A stretch of 64,000 nt of DNA from Cymodocea nodosa (Eukaryota; Streptophyta; Magnoliopsida; Alismatales; Cymodoceaceae), in contig CM072345.1 of assembly GCA_036874045.1 (NCBI GenBank), positions 13,484,001-13,548,000 on the forward strand. Direction: 5' to 3'. A program made the position numbers and the translations under genes. This document shows, in pieces, positions 1 through 12,383 of this stretch (its first letter is position 1; each line of letters opens with the position of its first letter). A model generated the notes under the pieces. That model did no database searches, was not told the DNA's origin, and worked only from the letters and a program-made list of their open reading frames with translations.

Positions 1-194
1 GTCTGAGTACAGGATGACGAAAATCGAGAGTTGGAGGAGGTTCCGGCTATTTCCGTAGTGTTTCTGAAGGCTTGCGATTTTCCAGTCCTCCGAGCTTGAC
101 GTGCACGCAAGAGAGAGAGAGAGGGAGCGCTCTAAACCAGAGGAAAATAGGCACAGGGACGGAGTTTGGGAAAATGCACGGTTTCTTCCGCTAT

Positions 195-343
195 TAGGGT
201 TCATATTACCAGATATTTAAAGTTCTTATATGGGCTAGATCGGCCCGGCCTTGACTTCGACCCAATTTGACCCGAAGAACTTCAGTTTCTAGCCCGGTGA
301 GGCCCAGCTCGCACGCACTTGGAAAAAAAATGTGGATTGGGCC
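195..343 (-). promoter_or_regulatory. Candidate promoter/5' leader of a leftward gene beyond the left edge
   Basis: A telo-box (TTAGGGTT on the + strand, 195-202) lies just to the left of several GGCCCA/TGGGC site II-type motifs: TGGGCT at 231, GGCCCA at 301 and TGGGCC at 338. To its left, positions 1-190 are more GC-rich, contain a GA microsatellite at 111-122 and read, on the minus strand, like a CT-rich 5' leader. Telo-box plus site II is a known combination in promoters of plant translation and growth genes. No coding exon is visible before the window edge, so the identity of the gene is unknown. Confidence 0.35.
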
Positions 344-710
344 TGCTAATTGCTGCCGAGACCTAAGGTAAATAAAAAATATTAAAAGATAAAAAATGAA
401 AACTAAATCAGAGCAATCAATCAATAGAAGAATTAATTCATCCTCTCTTCCCCACGAAGACTCATCTCGGTTACAGGAATGGAATGATAATTCTCAACGA
501 GGTCATGACAAAAATTAAAATGTTCGGTGGAATGAATGATATTTCTCTATTGTTGAGTAATTTGAAAAGTGAGGAGAATTTTGTATTAGATTAGAAAGTA
601 TTCTTTGGGAGGTAAATTCCATAATCCAAACAAATAGTACTGTTATTTATAGATGACTTGTACCCCACATAGAAATGTTTTCAGTAATCATCCATGCATG
701 ATAGAAAAAC

Positions 711-741
<31 letters not shown>

Positions 742-3700
742 GAAAGCTTCCATCAACTGAAATGTGAAAAATTGAAAAAAACTAAAACCTGAAAATAGAA
801 GGCTAAGATCTTATTAGCCTGATTACGTTAATGCCATATCGGTGCAAATGTTTTATTAAAGATTGTTAAAACTTATTTATCAGTGCTTTGTATTTGTCTA
901 TCGCTAGAACAAGAATACTACTTCAATATTTATTTGATTAAGATGTACTCCTTCAATTTTCTCTCTTAACCAAAAAAAAATGGTACCCTCCTTCCACTTT
1001 CTTCCATCTCCCATCCCAGTGCGCTTGTAGAGGTGAGATATATGTCCAGATATCCAATGGAGTAAAATTATCTTGTATGAGCAGAAACTTTTAACACCTG
1101 CGCTGGAGGTGTAAGAGCAAACGCGTCTGATGCAACCACCATTGGAAGCCTAAAGATGATAATTATTTCAGACCATCTCAAAAAAGATGATGATAAAAAG
1201 GAGGAACATGTTTTGTTTTATTCCGGGTTCCCTCCTCCGACTCCTTTCAGCTTTAAAGAGTCCCCAGCAGCCTTGACCGAGAGGCGAAAGAACACCACCA
1301 CCACCCTGAAAACGATGCCATGCTTCTGAGAATCCCATCAGCGTTTCCTCTGTGCTTCATGGTGCTCATCATAGGGAGAGAGAGAGAAGGGTCAGGTGTG
1401 TTTGTGTGGATACATGTATGGGTGTGTATGTTGGGTTTCGTGAGGGAATCCCAACAAAAGCTGCATCTGCTTCATCACAGGGAGGCAAAGACAGGTCAGG
1501 ATGGTCATCACCATCACTTGCATCCCAAGGGAAATCATTGTTTTTTTTGGGCCTCGGAGACCATCTTATTAATAAAAATCACACACACACCTTAATGGAC
1601 CATTGGAAAATTTAACAACCGTGTCTATCTGCAATCATCAGGCCTCGGCTTGCCTGATGGACGTTTCACGGAAGGCGGGAAGGCCGGCATCGTCGGAGCG
1701 GAGGACGTGACGAATATAAATATAGACATGTGCTTGTCGAACGTCGTGCCGGCACAGAGGTGGTGGCGGGGCGACGGATTCCTAAGCAATCACTGTCTTT
1801 TGACGGCGACCGGCGTTTTTTTTTCTTTTGAGTTACGGTGAAGAATCTGAAGCGGCGGTGTCCATTTGTCCGTACTCTGTCGCCTCCCATCATACCTCGC
1901 CGTCCGTCCAGTCCATTTTCCGATGCCGTCGCCGGACGGCACGCGCGGTTCCAGCGTACTTGCCGTTTTCTGTTCTTCATGCGTGTGCGCTCATGACGTG
2001 GGGTTCCACGCTTTTTTTCCCACAAAAAAATAAAATAAAATCATATATCTATTTTTTTATAATAATAATGATAATATTATTATTATTATTATTGTATTCA
2101 TCATAATTGCGTTCACATCTGACTTATTTGAATTTTCTTCTTAATTATGATTTTATAATTAAAACTTTTAATCTATCGTTTCGCTTCTAAACATCGGTAC
2201 CGTTAATGTACGATCGCAGTCGCGTGCCGAATATCATGTGTCGTGATCTTTGGTGAGCGTGTATTTAACAGTGCTCTCTTTCTTTTTTTGGCACGATTAA
2301 CAAATAGATCATTAAATTCCTTCGTTATCACCTTTTTCTTTCCGCACATTCCTCCCTTCCCTCAAAACACGACCATATCTTTCTCTTTTCTGTTTCTCTC
2401 TCTATATCTATCTAATCTATCTCCTCTCCTCTATCTATATGTATAATATTGCAAACTCCAGCATTGGTCAAGGACAGAGACGTTCAAACAAGCTTTACAC
2501 GTTGGTTATCGCCACACATCGAACGATAAAGCGCCGTTGCAGTAGAACATATTTTTTCAGAAAGAAAGACGAGAAATTTATTCATCCGTAAAAACCGATC
2601 ATTATATGTAAGATTTTTCTTTTTGATAATGATGAATTTTTTTTATGAATCGTAATTATTTCCATCGACGATGTTTCATCTTCTTGCCTGGGTACAAAAA
2701 AAAGTTACACGTCGACGACACCGACTCATTCATCATTCACAGACGAACAGAAGGAATGATATCACATCACAGACGAACAAAAGTTTAAGTAAGTTTAAAT
2801 TTAGATAACAATAAAAAATCTTATAATCATAAAAACTATGGTTTAATTATTTTCTTCTCTTTGTTATTACTGTGATTTAATTCTCCTCTCTTATTTCTTT
2901 AATTTTATTTTTAATCCACATGGCATTATATTATTGGACAGTTTCATCTAGAATATAATAATCTATAGCTTCCCAAACAAACACATGAATTAGTGTCGAA
3001 CTTGTGTTGTAGGAAGTGATCAGTGCTTTTTTCTTTTGCAATTAATGGTGGTGATTTTGCTTAAATTTCAACGAAATTCTCCTCTTTAATAATGCAATAA
3101 AAAATCAATTATATTATTCTCTGTTGCTAACATTCACAACCATTGAAGTTTGGACGAGTAATCTAAAATTGGTATGCAGTTAAATAAATAAAATAAGGAA
3201 GACTAAGATTTGATGACATATCAATCTTATTTTGTATTGATCCACAGAACAATGTTGCATGACTTCACAAGTCAATAAAAAGGTGTAGAACAAAACTTAA
3301 CTCTTAATGGAGCTCACGCATACATATATCTTCCAATCCATATTCATACTCTAATTTTACAAAAGTTCTATCTTAATTGTGATAAAGTTGATTATTAGTG
3401 CTAGGATTTGAAATTAACTAGAAGAACTTAACTAATATTATGGTGCAAATTGGAAGTTGCATGCTCACTATTGCATGAAGCACTCTACTTTTAATATATA
3501 TATAGTGACAGATGTTAGATTTTAATTATAATCAAAAAAATTAATTATGGTTTACTTGGTGATGATTATTTTAATCAACACAAAAAAAATTAAGTTCGTA
3601 TTTAAAAAAAGAGAGGTTATTTAGCGTTATCAATTCAAATTACAGCACTTTTAGTCTTCCGTTAAAAATAAACTTGCATATAAATAATATGTTTAGTGAT

Positions 3701-3960
3701 GATTATTGAATAATGCTAATTAATGATTTGCATATCAAATGCCTGCTGATACTTACGATTTGGTTTAAAGCAAAACACTACTATTATTAAAAAGATATTG
3801 GTTGATAAGGGACCAGCCGAGGTTCCTGTTTGGTACATTCTCTTATCGTTGCATACAAACTAAAGCATCATTATTATTCAATAATATCATTCACTAGAGA
3901 ACGTTGTTTATTAAGCATTAATTATACAAAGTGATCTCATAATTCCTTGATTCCTTCCGA
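344..3960. other. Intergenic DNA, no gene recognised
   Basis: AT-rich DNA without a convincing coding frame. It holds a 21-base C run followed by nine A (712-741), an (AAT/ATT)n stretch at about 2057-2094, and CT-rich low complexity at 2385-2440. Short open frames at 1320-1615 and 1650-2106 have no recognisable domain and overlap one another in several frames. They are treated as chance. Confidence 0.6.
712..741. repeat. Poly-C (21) / poly-A (9) tract
   Basis: An uninterrupted run of 21 C is followed directly by nine A. Run length may be affected by sequencing or assembly. Confidence 0.9.
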
Positions 3961-3965
3961 CCACT

Positions 3966-3974
3966 CTATAAAAA
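3966..3974 (+). promoter_or_regulatory. TATA box of the Dof gene
   Basis: CTATAAAAA lies 137 bases before the Dof start codon. It is followed by a CT-rich leader typical of plant 5' UTRs, so transcription probably starts near 3995-4005. Confidence 0.6.
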
Positions 3975-4102
3975 AACCCCACCTATCTGTCTTCCTTTAG
4001 TTCCTTTCCATCCACAAACGCCAAGCTCCTTCTCCTTCCTTCCTGATCACTCTCCGCGCAAACCCTAGCTAGCTACCTTCCTTCTTTGCTTGGTCGTCGG
4101 AG

Positions 4103-5233
4103 ATGATCCAAGAGTTGTCGGGGGGAGGTGGGCTGGTGCAGGAGAGGAAGTTCACCATCCCCGGTGCTCTCCTCTTTGACCATGGGCATTCCACTTCTTC
4201 CAGTGGTGCCGCTCCCTCCATTGCACCTAATCATCCTCCGGCGATGTCTTCGTCACCTTCCTCCTCGGCTGAGAACCAGAACTTGAGGTGCCCACGGTGC
4301 GACTCCTCCAACACCAAGTTCTGCTACTACAACAACTACAACCTCACCCAGCCCCGGCACTTCTGCAAGACATGTCGCCGCTACTGGACCAAAGGAGGCG
4401 CCCTTCGGAACGTGCCCATCGGCGGCGGCTGCCGGAAGAGCAAGAACCCTGTGGGTTCCGTTGGTGGTTCGGCCTGCAAGTCTGGAGGCGGCAAGGTGAG
4501 GCCTGACGTTAGCAATAATGCTGACGCCGGAATGGCCAAGCCGAGCTTAGTTGGTGGTGGGGGCGATGGCTTTAGTGCTAACGTCGACCTGCTCACTACT
4601 GCTACTGCCCCGATTCCGTGGGCATCATCCAATGGTTCTAATTACCTTCTCTCCCTGTTGAAAGACGGCAATCTAAGCACTAGTTCAGACGCAGTTAGGA
4701 TGAAGGAAGATGTCTCGCAAGTAAACATCCCAGATGCCGCGCTAGTGGCAAATGCACTAAGTGCCAGGGACCTTGGGCTTGAGCCCCACACGGGTCATGC
4801 CCCAAGCACTGCGTTTTGCACTGCTCCTCTCATGTGGAACAACAACCAGTACCAGTACCAACACCCACAAGTACAGCAGCAGCAAAACAACACCATGTTG
4901 TTTGGTACCGAGGTCCGAAGCTCTGGTATCCAGGAACTCCATGATCAGAGGCTGAACTCCACAACAACAACAACCAACCAATATATTGGTGATCACAGCC
5001 AGGTATACATGGGTAACGTGGGTTCTTCAACTCTTCTCCCTCGTGCCACTACTGCTGCCATGGCCACTGCTACCGCCATTACAACCACTGCTGCAGCTGC
5101 TGTTGCTACTGCTACCGCTACAGCATCTGTGATGGAACCCATTCCTGTTACTACTGCTGGAGGGGAATTCGGTATCTGGAACTTGCCAATGTCTTGGTCG
5201 GATGTGCCCACCACAAATGGTGGGTTCCCCTAA
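4103..5233 (+). CDS. Dof zinc-finger transcription factor
   Basis: Plant-specific DNA-binding protein of 376 aa in one exon. Dof factors bind AAAG cores in promoters and act in the nucleus. The Dof domain is complete, at about residues 61-112: the C-x2-C-x21-C-x2-C zinc ligands are C63, C66, C88 and C91, followed by the basic segment ending GGGCRK at 107-112. The N terminus begins MIQEL and is Gly/Ser-rich. The C terminus has Gln/Asn-rich stretches and an Ala/Thr-rich tract around residues 312-347 before a Trp-containing tail (GIWNLPMSW), a common place for Dof activation regions. The ATG follows a TATA box and CT-rich leader and is the first in frame. No intron is needed. The finger wording ([20 protein letters not shown]) fits the Dof family broadly; I do not assign an orthologue. 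Confidence 0.95.
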   Translation: MIQELSGGGGLVQERKFTIPGALLFDHGHSTSSSGAAPSIAPNHPPAMSSSPSSSAENQNLRCPRCDSSNTKFCYYNNYNLTQPRHFCKTCRRYWTKGGALRNVPIGGGCRKSKNPVGSVGGSACKSGGGKVRPDVSNNADAGMAKPSLVGGGGDGFSANVDLLTTATAPIPWASSNGSNYLLSLLKDGNLSTSSDAVRMKEDVSQVNIPDAALVANALSARDLGLEPHTGHAPSTAFCTAPLMWNNNQYQYQHPQVQQQQNNTMLFGTEVRSSGIQELHDQRLNSTTTTTNQYIGDHSQVYMGNVGSSTLLPRATTAAMATATAITTTAAAAVATATATASVMEPIPVTTAGGEFGIWNLPMSWSDVPTTNGGFP

Positions 5234-8200
5234 GAATCTGGGACATTAATGCCTTTCGGTTTATGCTACTTCTGGCGTTATGGTAATATCATGGATATGT
5301 GATGGATACTACTATCATATATATGGTTATGCAACAATGTTGGTCATTTTCTTTTTCTTTATCACTTGTGTCTCTAACAAATATGTATTAGCCGTGTGAT
5401 TATGACATGCCTGGTGCATAGCAAGGAATGAAAAATTTGGGTGGTGCGTTCTGTTGTTGCTAATTATTAATGAAGCTACCATGGGTATATGCTTTGTGCA
5501 CTTGTAACATATAGTGGTAGAGACTGTGCTTTAACAGTTTAGACAATATTTCTACTAAAAACCTAAAATTAGTGAAAGTCTAACTTATGCAAGTATAGAT
5601 TTATACTGACGTGAGACTTTATCTCAACACCCACTTACTTATGGTTTTTTATATTTTTTATACTTACAAGTGATCAACAATGGAAACTAGATACGATATC
5701 CAATACTAAAAATACAATTAAAAATCAATTAATCAAGACACAAACTTGTATAATGTCAAGTTCTGTTTCTTGAATTACCTGTACCTCCTAATTCTTGTAT
5801 TGATTGATTCGATATCACAGAGCTAGCTCTTCAACCCAAACGCCCATGTCCATATGCCACCGTCGAAGAAGCACGTACAAGAGCGAGAAACACAAAGAAA
5901 GAGACGTCTTTTGTGGGTGCCCAATTCCAAATCCTTGGTAGGGTTTGGTTTAAGGTGCTGTGTGGGGAAGAAGAAGTGATGGTGGTGGGTGGCAGCGATT
6001 GGAGATTCCCCATTGTTGTCTAGTGCAGTGGGTGATGAAGAGGTGGTGTGTGTGAACGATCCAAAGTGGATAGTGCAGCCTTCGGAGGAAAGTTCCTATA
6101 AGAAGAAGTTTGATTCGATTCTTCACTAGCTTCCGAAGCTGCTGCTGCACGCAGCCTTAAAATTAAGCTCTTGTTCTTCGATCACAACGTGCCCACATAT
6201 TCATATGGATATCTTTAGAATGATGAATTGACAAGGTTTTATCCGAATGTAAGAAAAGAACTTGAGAGCGCTTTGGATTGTTATCATTTTTCATGCCAGC
6301 TACTGATCGTATACTGAATTAAGCGGATTCACAGAGATGTTCTTGCCCTTTACATCCATGAGTTTTATTTTTATGTATGGCACAGATCTCCATTTGTGTA
6401 AGTGAATCTAATGGTGAAAAATATCTACCAACGAAAAATTATTTTTTCTGATGATTAATTACATCGAGAAATATGCCAGATCAGTGGACAAGATCATGCA
6501 TGGGCTTTCGCTGGAGGAGTACAAGGCTTGTTGTCACTGGCAAGCCCATCCCATCCCATGGGCTTGCACAGTTATGTCCATGGACCTCCATGCCCACTCC
6601 CTGATCCTCCTCATCATCATCATCAAATAATGTGAATTATTTTACATTATGGGCATCTGATTGTAAGATTAAATATAATCTACAACATGTACTTTTGGCA
6701 CGTAGATTATGATTACAATCTGTTAACTTTGAATGTAAGGGTGTTAATTTCCACAAACCACTTATTCAAATTGTGAGATTTTAAATCATCGAACGTACAA
6801 AATCGTTCATATTTCATGAGATAGAATCGTACAACATCTCGAAAAAATGGATCAAAATTAAACCTTTTTCTGGATCGTGCGATTCTAGAAAAATGAATTG
6901 CAAAAGAATTAAATCGCGTCAACGATGTTTACAAAGATTTCCCAAAATCTTATACAAGGTCTTTTAAAATCGATTCCAAACGAAACCGGAATATATATAT
7001 ATATATATGTTCCACGATGTGGACCAATAAAAACGAGTCAAACATTGCTATCAACAATGCAACCAAAATGTTTCCAAAATCTGCTAATTATCGTACGTTA
7101 GATTACGTATCAGATGCTGCATATATGCCGGAATCTCTCTTTCTCTCTTCTTGTTCTTTATTGCGACACGTCGACGTAAACGCGGGGAATCGGGTTCTTT
7201 TCTTACCCATTATCGGTGTCTGATCTCATGGTCGGATTCGGCATGAGTTAAGGATTCAATAATTGCCGGCGAAGAAGAAGAAAGATCAAAGATGTCGATG
7301 CTTCTTCCTTTTCCCATTTATTTATTTATTTGGATGGAATAAAAAAATGCCTTACTTTTTTCTGCAGGGAAAAAAAATAATGCGTTGACAAAATCCACTG
7401 GTTATTTGTTGCGCTGCAGAGGTTACTCGCTCGAGCATCTGCTAAAAATTCGAAAAGGATTTTTTTTAAAATTTTTTTTACAGAAGGCATTTTTAGGAAA
7501 CGGTTATATTCTTCGCTGAATACATGGAATGATAGAATTGGTTCGTATAGATTTTAAGATTACATGAGTATACAAGAAAAAAGGAGTGTAGGTATTAAAA
7601 TATTATAAATATTTATCCTATAATTTATATATATATTTCTATTTACAATAAAAATTTATCTAAAACAAACAAATATCTCTCATTTGTAAATATTTATTTT
7701 AAATACATGTTACAGATCGAATGAACACCTACGTACAATATTGTAAATTATGGATATCTACGGTAACGTTGGATTCTTATAAATATATGGATAAAAGTTT
7801 ACTTAAATTAAATAATTATTGATTGTTGATGATCGGCCGCGACCAGACCTGATCTAATAAATCACGTCATGTTCCATGTGCTCATCTCGGCATTGATTGT
7901 CGGTTTGCCGTATTATTTCCGGGCATAATCTAATATTCGTGCGTGTCCACAGCTGTATGATAAAATTTCTTGTCGCGCGTGAAAATTAAATATTTATATA
8001 TATGTCAACGTTTCTTTCTTAGTTTTTCGGTACAGTTCATGCTCCCAACCAAGCATTCTTCCAACACTTGGATATAGTCAATAACGTCCAACCATATCAA
8101 ATGCCTTACTTAGATGTATTCGCCCTTAGGGCTTAGGTATACAAGACCTTAGCTTACTATTGTGAACTAAACGTCACTATTATTTTTTTTGATAATGATA

Positions 8201-8451
8201 GTATTTTTCCCTGGTATTGAACTTTGATCTCATTAGTGAATAAAGAGATCAATTACGCTGTTTGATTGTTGTTCTAAGAAATGCCTATGCGACAGATTCT
8301 TGGTAATGAAAGCATTTAATATATCGATCAATTACACTTTTTTTTATTTATTTAATATATCGATCTGCAATATCCAACGTGGAATATGCGGGGAATCGTA
8401 GGCTCGTCGACGACCCCCGGCCCACGTTGCTTCCTCCGGCTCTCCACCCCC
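5234..8451. other. Intergenic region between Dof and HHO-like genes
   Basis: Mostly AT-rich DNA after the Dof 3' UTR. Two GC-richer islands stand out. At 5820-6160 a short coding-like stretch ends at a stop near 6128. At 6480-6620 there is an RY motif (CATGCATG at 6495) and a perfect hairpin at 6540-6567. An (AT)n tract lies at 6990-7008. No intact gene is visible. Confidence 0.6.
6540..6567. repeat. Perfect 10-bp inverted repeat (hairpin)
   Basis: GCAAGCCCAT (6540-6549) is repeated as its reverse complement ATGGGCTTGC (6558-6567) around an 8-base C-rich loop. It sits in a GC-rich island 1.3 kb downstream of the Dof gene. It is too short for a plant miRNA precursor on its own. Confidence 0.85.
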
Positions 8452-8459
8452 GATAAATA
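8452..8459 (+). promoter_or_regulatory. TATA-like box of the HHO-like gene
   Basis: GATAAATA lies 43 bases before the chosen ATG, after a GC-rich stretch. It is the only TATA-like match at a workable distance, though the implied 5' UTR would be very short. Confidence 0.4.
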
Positions 8460-8501
8460 CGTCAACCTCTCACTCCGTTCTCTTCAGCGTCCACGACGGC
8501 G

Positions 8502-9684
8502 ATGGCGAGGATAGATCTGAACTTGAGACCCGCGGTAGCGGCGAAGGCCGTTGAGTGGTGCCGGGAGAGGGTGGACGACGGAGAGCACCGCCGCCAAGTC
8601 GAGCCGTCGGAAGATATTGCCTGTCTCAGGGAGGAGCTCCGGAAAATAGAGCCGTTCAGCAGAGAACTGTCGTCCATCGTCGCTGTTGTTACTTACGGTA
8701 CGACAGATGATAAGAGCTGGTCTCGTCGGGGTTGGGTTCGCTTTTATTTAATTTTTGGTTCACGCGTTTGGGTTTTCCGTTGTGGTTTTAGTCATCAAGC
8801 ACCTGGAAGAGAAGGAGGAGGAGGAGGAGGAGGAGGAGGAGGAGGACGTGGCGGCGCCGCTGAAGGGCAAGACGGATGGGGACGTCGTCTCGGATCTGTC
8901 CAGCGTCGGCGGCGTTGATGGGGATGGAAGAGATAAAGGAAACAAGTGGTTGGACTCGAGCGATCTTTGGAGATTTGGGTGCCAGACGACAAACGGTGCG
9001 AAAGAGATGTGGAGAAGAGAGTGCTCCACGGCGCTGGTCTTGAGTCGGACGGTTGGCTGGTCGAACGCAGACGCAAAATTTGCGCTCGATCCCTCTCGCC
9101 GTCGTGGATCACTCGACGCACTGGCTACGAACGACGTGGTGGCAGAACAAGAACGACGGCAAGTTGTTGGGAGGAAGAGAAGGCGGTGTTGGTCGAACGA
9201 GCTGCATCGGAGATTCGTCGACGTGCTTCAAAAGCTCGGTGGTCCTCAAGGTTAGTGGTTAGAAGTCATACGATGGTGATTAGTAAATGGAAAGACAAAC
9301 CTGATTCTCCTTATCGATCGATTGATTTTGCTCTCCATATCGATTTTTCTTCTTTTATTGATCGATCGATGCAGCTGCAACGCCGAAGCACATCCGAGAA
9401 CTGATGAAGGTCAATGGACTTACCGACAACGAGGTGAAGAGCCACCTGCAAGTAATGATCGATCTGGAATCACGTCAGAGTATTGGAGAATCTTATGATA
9501 GAAAGCAATTAACATTTCTCTTCTTCTTCAGAAGTACAGATTGCGCATCAAGAAAAAATCTACAGCCAATGTCTGGGCAAATCAATTGGGGTGGAGGGCA
9601 CAATTCTCAGATCATTGTTCTACCAATTCGAACGAAATTGGAGATTTCGAGATCGAAAGCCGGAGGAGAGCGCAAAACCACTGA
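8502..9684 (+). CDS. HHO/NIGT1-type GARP transcriptional repressor
   Basis: Four exons: 8502-8697, 8792-9250, 9375-9451 and 9532-9684, giving 294 aa. All junctions are GT-AG and phases agree. The family (HRS1/HHO, NIGT1) represses nitrate and phosphate starvation genes in the nucleus. The N terminus has DLNLRP at residues 4-9, an EAR motif of the DLNxxP type, then the family's conserved hydrophobic block (LREELRKIEPFSREL). A Glu run follows at the start of exon 2. The Myb-like GARP domain runs from RRCWSNELHRRFV, through the two introns placed as in this family (after GGPQ and after KSHLQ), to KYRLRI. The C terminus after the domain is only about 45 aa, shorter than usual, and I see no second EAR there. 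The protein is compact for the family but has no internal stop or frameshift. Confidence 0.85.
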
Positions 9685-10440
9685 CTGGGCAAGGAATTTG
9701 CAGTATGATCGCAAGAATTTTGAAGCCAAAAGAAAACTGGAAGCATCTGTTGGTGTTTGTGTCTCGGCTACCTTATTTGTTTCACAAGAAATGTATAAGA
9801 ACTGCATCTGAATCGAGCTTCTGCCGTAGATTTTGATCTGTCTTTTCTATGTGTTTTGCAGAAATGAACACCCATAGCAACGGCAAACAGTAACTACATT
9901 AAAAAGAAGACATTGAAAGAGGAAAATTTTGAATTTAAATTCAAACAAAAAATCCAACATCAACAAATCATTTCTTCTTCATCTCAAGAGACCACTGGTA
10001 CGATCATCACAGATGATTCTCCCTGCGCTTTTGCTCTCCCAGTCCGGCGGACCTGCATCTCATATTTACTTCTTACCCTCGTGGGCATTCATAGATTTCA
10101 TCAATTTCGTTATTATCAAAAAAAGAAATCCATGTTCCATGGCTAAATATTTTCTGAAAAACAGTGCCAACCATGTAGGATCCGATTAAACCAGATCCCT
10201 TTGATTGATTGGTCACTTCACTGAATTGTCAAGATTTTCCTTTAATTTTGCATTTAATAAAAATCTACACATGCATTCCTATAGGTAAGAATTGGATTTA
10301 CGTTGTGTGGGAAATGCGTCCGCTAACTTAAAGATTTTTGCTCTATAATAAGATACATATATTGACTATAAAATTGTCTAAATTGTAAATATCTTTTATT
10401 TTTTGATAAATATTATGTTTCTGCTCTTAGGTTTAAAACC
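9685..10440. other. HHO-like 3' UTR and intergenic DNA
   Basis: No coding region recognised. Overlapping short frames at 9591-10189 are continuations or frame shadows of the HHO-like last exon and AT-rich DNA. Confidence 0.6.
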
Positions 10441-10443
10441 TAA

Positions 10444-11319
10444 GGTAGAATTTGTATACTTGAAATCTATTAGAATTGAAAAATTTTTTGGTTAAATTCA
10501 AAATGATAAGGTATTTATGCACATTGAAATTTAATTTTTTAAAGAAATTAAATTCCCAAATATGTAAAAACTAAGAAAGTGAATTTCCAACCCAAAAGGT
10601 GGGAATTCATTTTCCCTCCTGACGGTCGATGCATTTGATGTTCTTGCCTGACCTAACCAACGCTTTTGCCTAACACTCCCGACATTCCCAATGCAACTGA
10701 CTCTCGCGCTTAATGTAATTAACACTCCCAACATAGTCGAAACTCCCACTCAATGTAGTCGACTCTCTCACTCGACGCAACTAACACTCCCAAAATAGTT
10801 GATGCTGTTGACACAAACACATGATGTCGAAGAAGGTAAGCTTTTGGTGGTAAGTGTTGTTATTTTCTCTGTTAAAATTCTCTGGTGGTAAGAAGCTTCT
10901 AGTGTTAAGCTTCTTTGTTTCAAATTACTTGAATTATCTTTTTCACATGTTCATTATAAGGATGCAATAGGTAGATTAGATCAAAACTTAAGACTGTTTA
11001 ATAAAATGTTATTATACATGTGAAACATCTTAATATTGGATTTAATGTAAGTCAATGATAATTCCATAAGCCTAAAGCAAGACATTAGCAAATATGTTTA
11101 TTAATGTAAGTAATTTATTTATTGATTAATTACATTTTCACTAATTACTTTAATTTGTTACTTAATTTCATTAAAAATCAATTATGTTCAATTCTATCAT
11201 ATGCACAAACACCTAAATTTCAATTTATGTCAAATTCTTGAATATATACAAACATCTAGATTTTGATTTTTTTCCATCAAATTCAATAGAATTCAAATTC
11301 TGAATGTACAAATAGGTCC
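10444..11319 (-). mobile_element. Tourist/PIF-Harbinger-like non-autonomous element, copy A
   Basis: An 876-bp AT-rich element flanked by TAA at 10441-10443 and 11320-11322, which fits the 3-bp TTA/TAA target-site duplication of the PIF/Harbinger (Tourist) superfamily. Read on the minus strand it begins GGACCTATTTGTACA and ends with sequence related to its own start (TTTGTATACTTGAAAT near 10452). Its whole length aligns, in opposite orientation, with copy B at 16631-17992. No transposase frame is visible. Superfamily assignment rests on the target-site length and end sequence only. Confidence 0.7.
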
Positions 11320-11504
11320 TAATAAGAGTTCATTTATCATCATGATCAACCATGCCATCCCATACTTAATTTAATTATCTATCATTTTTTATTTTTTAAA
11401 TTATATAACATGCAATTTACAAGTACATTAATTAATAATTTAAAATTTTTATATAGTACCAAAGAGCGTCGTTAACTGGACCTACTGATTATAAAAAAAA
11501 ACAA

Positions 11505-11530
11505 TGGGCCGATTCAAATGGAAGGCCCAA
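11505..11530 (+). promoter_or_regulatory. Site II-type motifs upstream of the coiled-coil gene
   Basis: TGGGCC (11505-11510) and GGCCCAA (11524-11530) lie just before a GC-rich leader that starts near 11560. The leader probably forms a non-coding first exon ending at 11934 (CTGAG then GTAGGG). The next acceptor (TTTTTCAG) is at 12340, so a 5'-UTR intron of about 406 bp is likely. Confidence 0.45.
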
Positions 11531-12383
11531 CCCGATCCATCCATTTCTGTATATTATAATACTGTTCAAATTTCGAAACCCACCGATTGCCGCCCGCCGC
11601 CAGCCGCCGAGGAAAACAGAAGCTCACGGCGTCGCCGATCTAAGGGAGGAGGAAAAGGCAGAGGAAAACTTGCTTCTCCGTCTCGTCTACCAAATCTGGT
11701 GTCTTTGGAATCGAATGATATCCAATTTATTGCTCGGTATTTCTTCGAGAAGTGCACTTTTCCTCGTTATCGCTTTCAGATCTTCTCATCAGGGTTTTTG
11801 TTTTCTCTCGTGTTTCTTCCAGTCTTCTGCCTCAATCCAATTTTACGTGTATATACGTCGCGGTAGATTTACTTACCATGTGTTTGGATTTTCGCCTACA
11901 TTACGCAGATCTGCGGGTCTTCTGTGATCTCTGAGGTAGGGTTCATCTTGGTTGAGTAGTATGGTTTTTGGGTACTACTTGTAGGCTCCTGAAAAGAATT
12001 GATTTTCCAGTACAAGAAGAATATGATAACGAAACCATATCAACCCCTGGTGGCTTCTAGATTTGATAATCAAATTGTTCTTTTGGAATCTTCCAAGAAT
12101 GATAATCTATTAAAAAGTTTTTTTTCGAAAAATCGGAGTTGAGTTAATGTAATCTGAAATGCCATCCTTTAAAGCTATGCGACGAATTATGGGATTATTT
12201 TTGTTGCAGATTTTTGTACTCTTTTATAGTGTTGGCTTGGCTTACGTTGTTGGTTTTCATGGCAGTTAAAGTGGATTAGATATGGAATTTTTCCTATTGT
12301 GGTTTGTATAGTTCCTCCTTTCTAAATTTACCTTTTTCAGTCTAAAAAGAGCTTGTTGCCAAGTGAACCTAAGCCGAGTAGTA

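Noticed and set aside
1320-2106. Cluster of overlapping short frames, some with His or Ser runs
   Set aside because: No domain, no splice-compatible partner, and low-complexity DNA.
3540-3720. Possible MITE from CTTGGTGATGATTATTTT and GTGATGATTATTG
   Set aside because: The two matches are in direct, not inverted, orientation, so no element could be bounded.
8795-9121. Minus-strand proline/serine-rich frame
   Set aside because: It is the antisense of the Glu run and GARP-gene exon 2.
11504-11866. 120-codon plus-strand frame with basic repeats
   Set aside because: No recognised domain; it overlaps the GC-rich leader and site II promoter motifs of the coiled-coil gene and is better explained as 5' UTR.
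12363-12383. GTG start for the coiled-coil protein
   Set aside because: GTG is not an expected plant start; the first ATG is at 12384.
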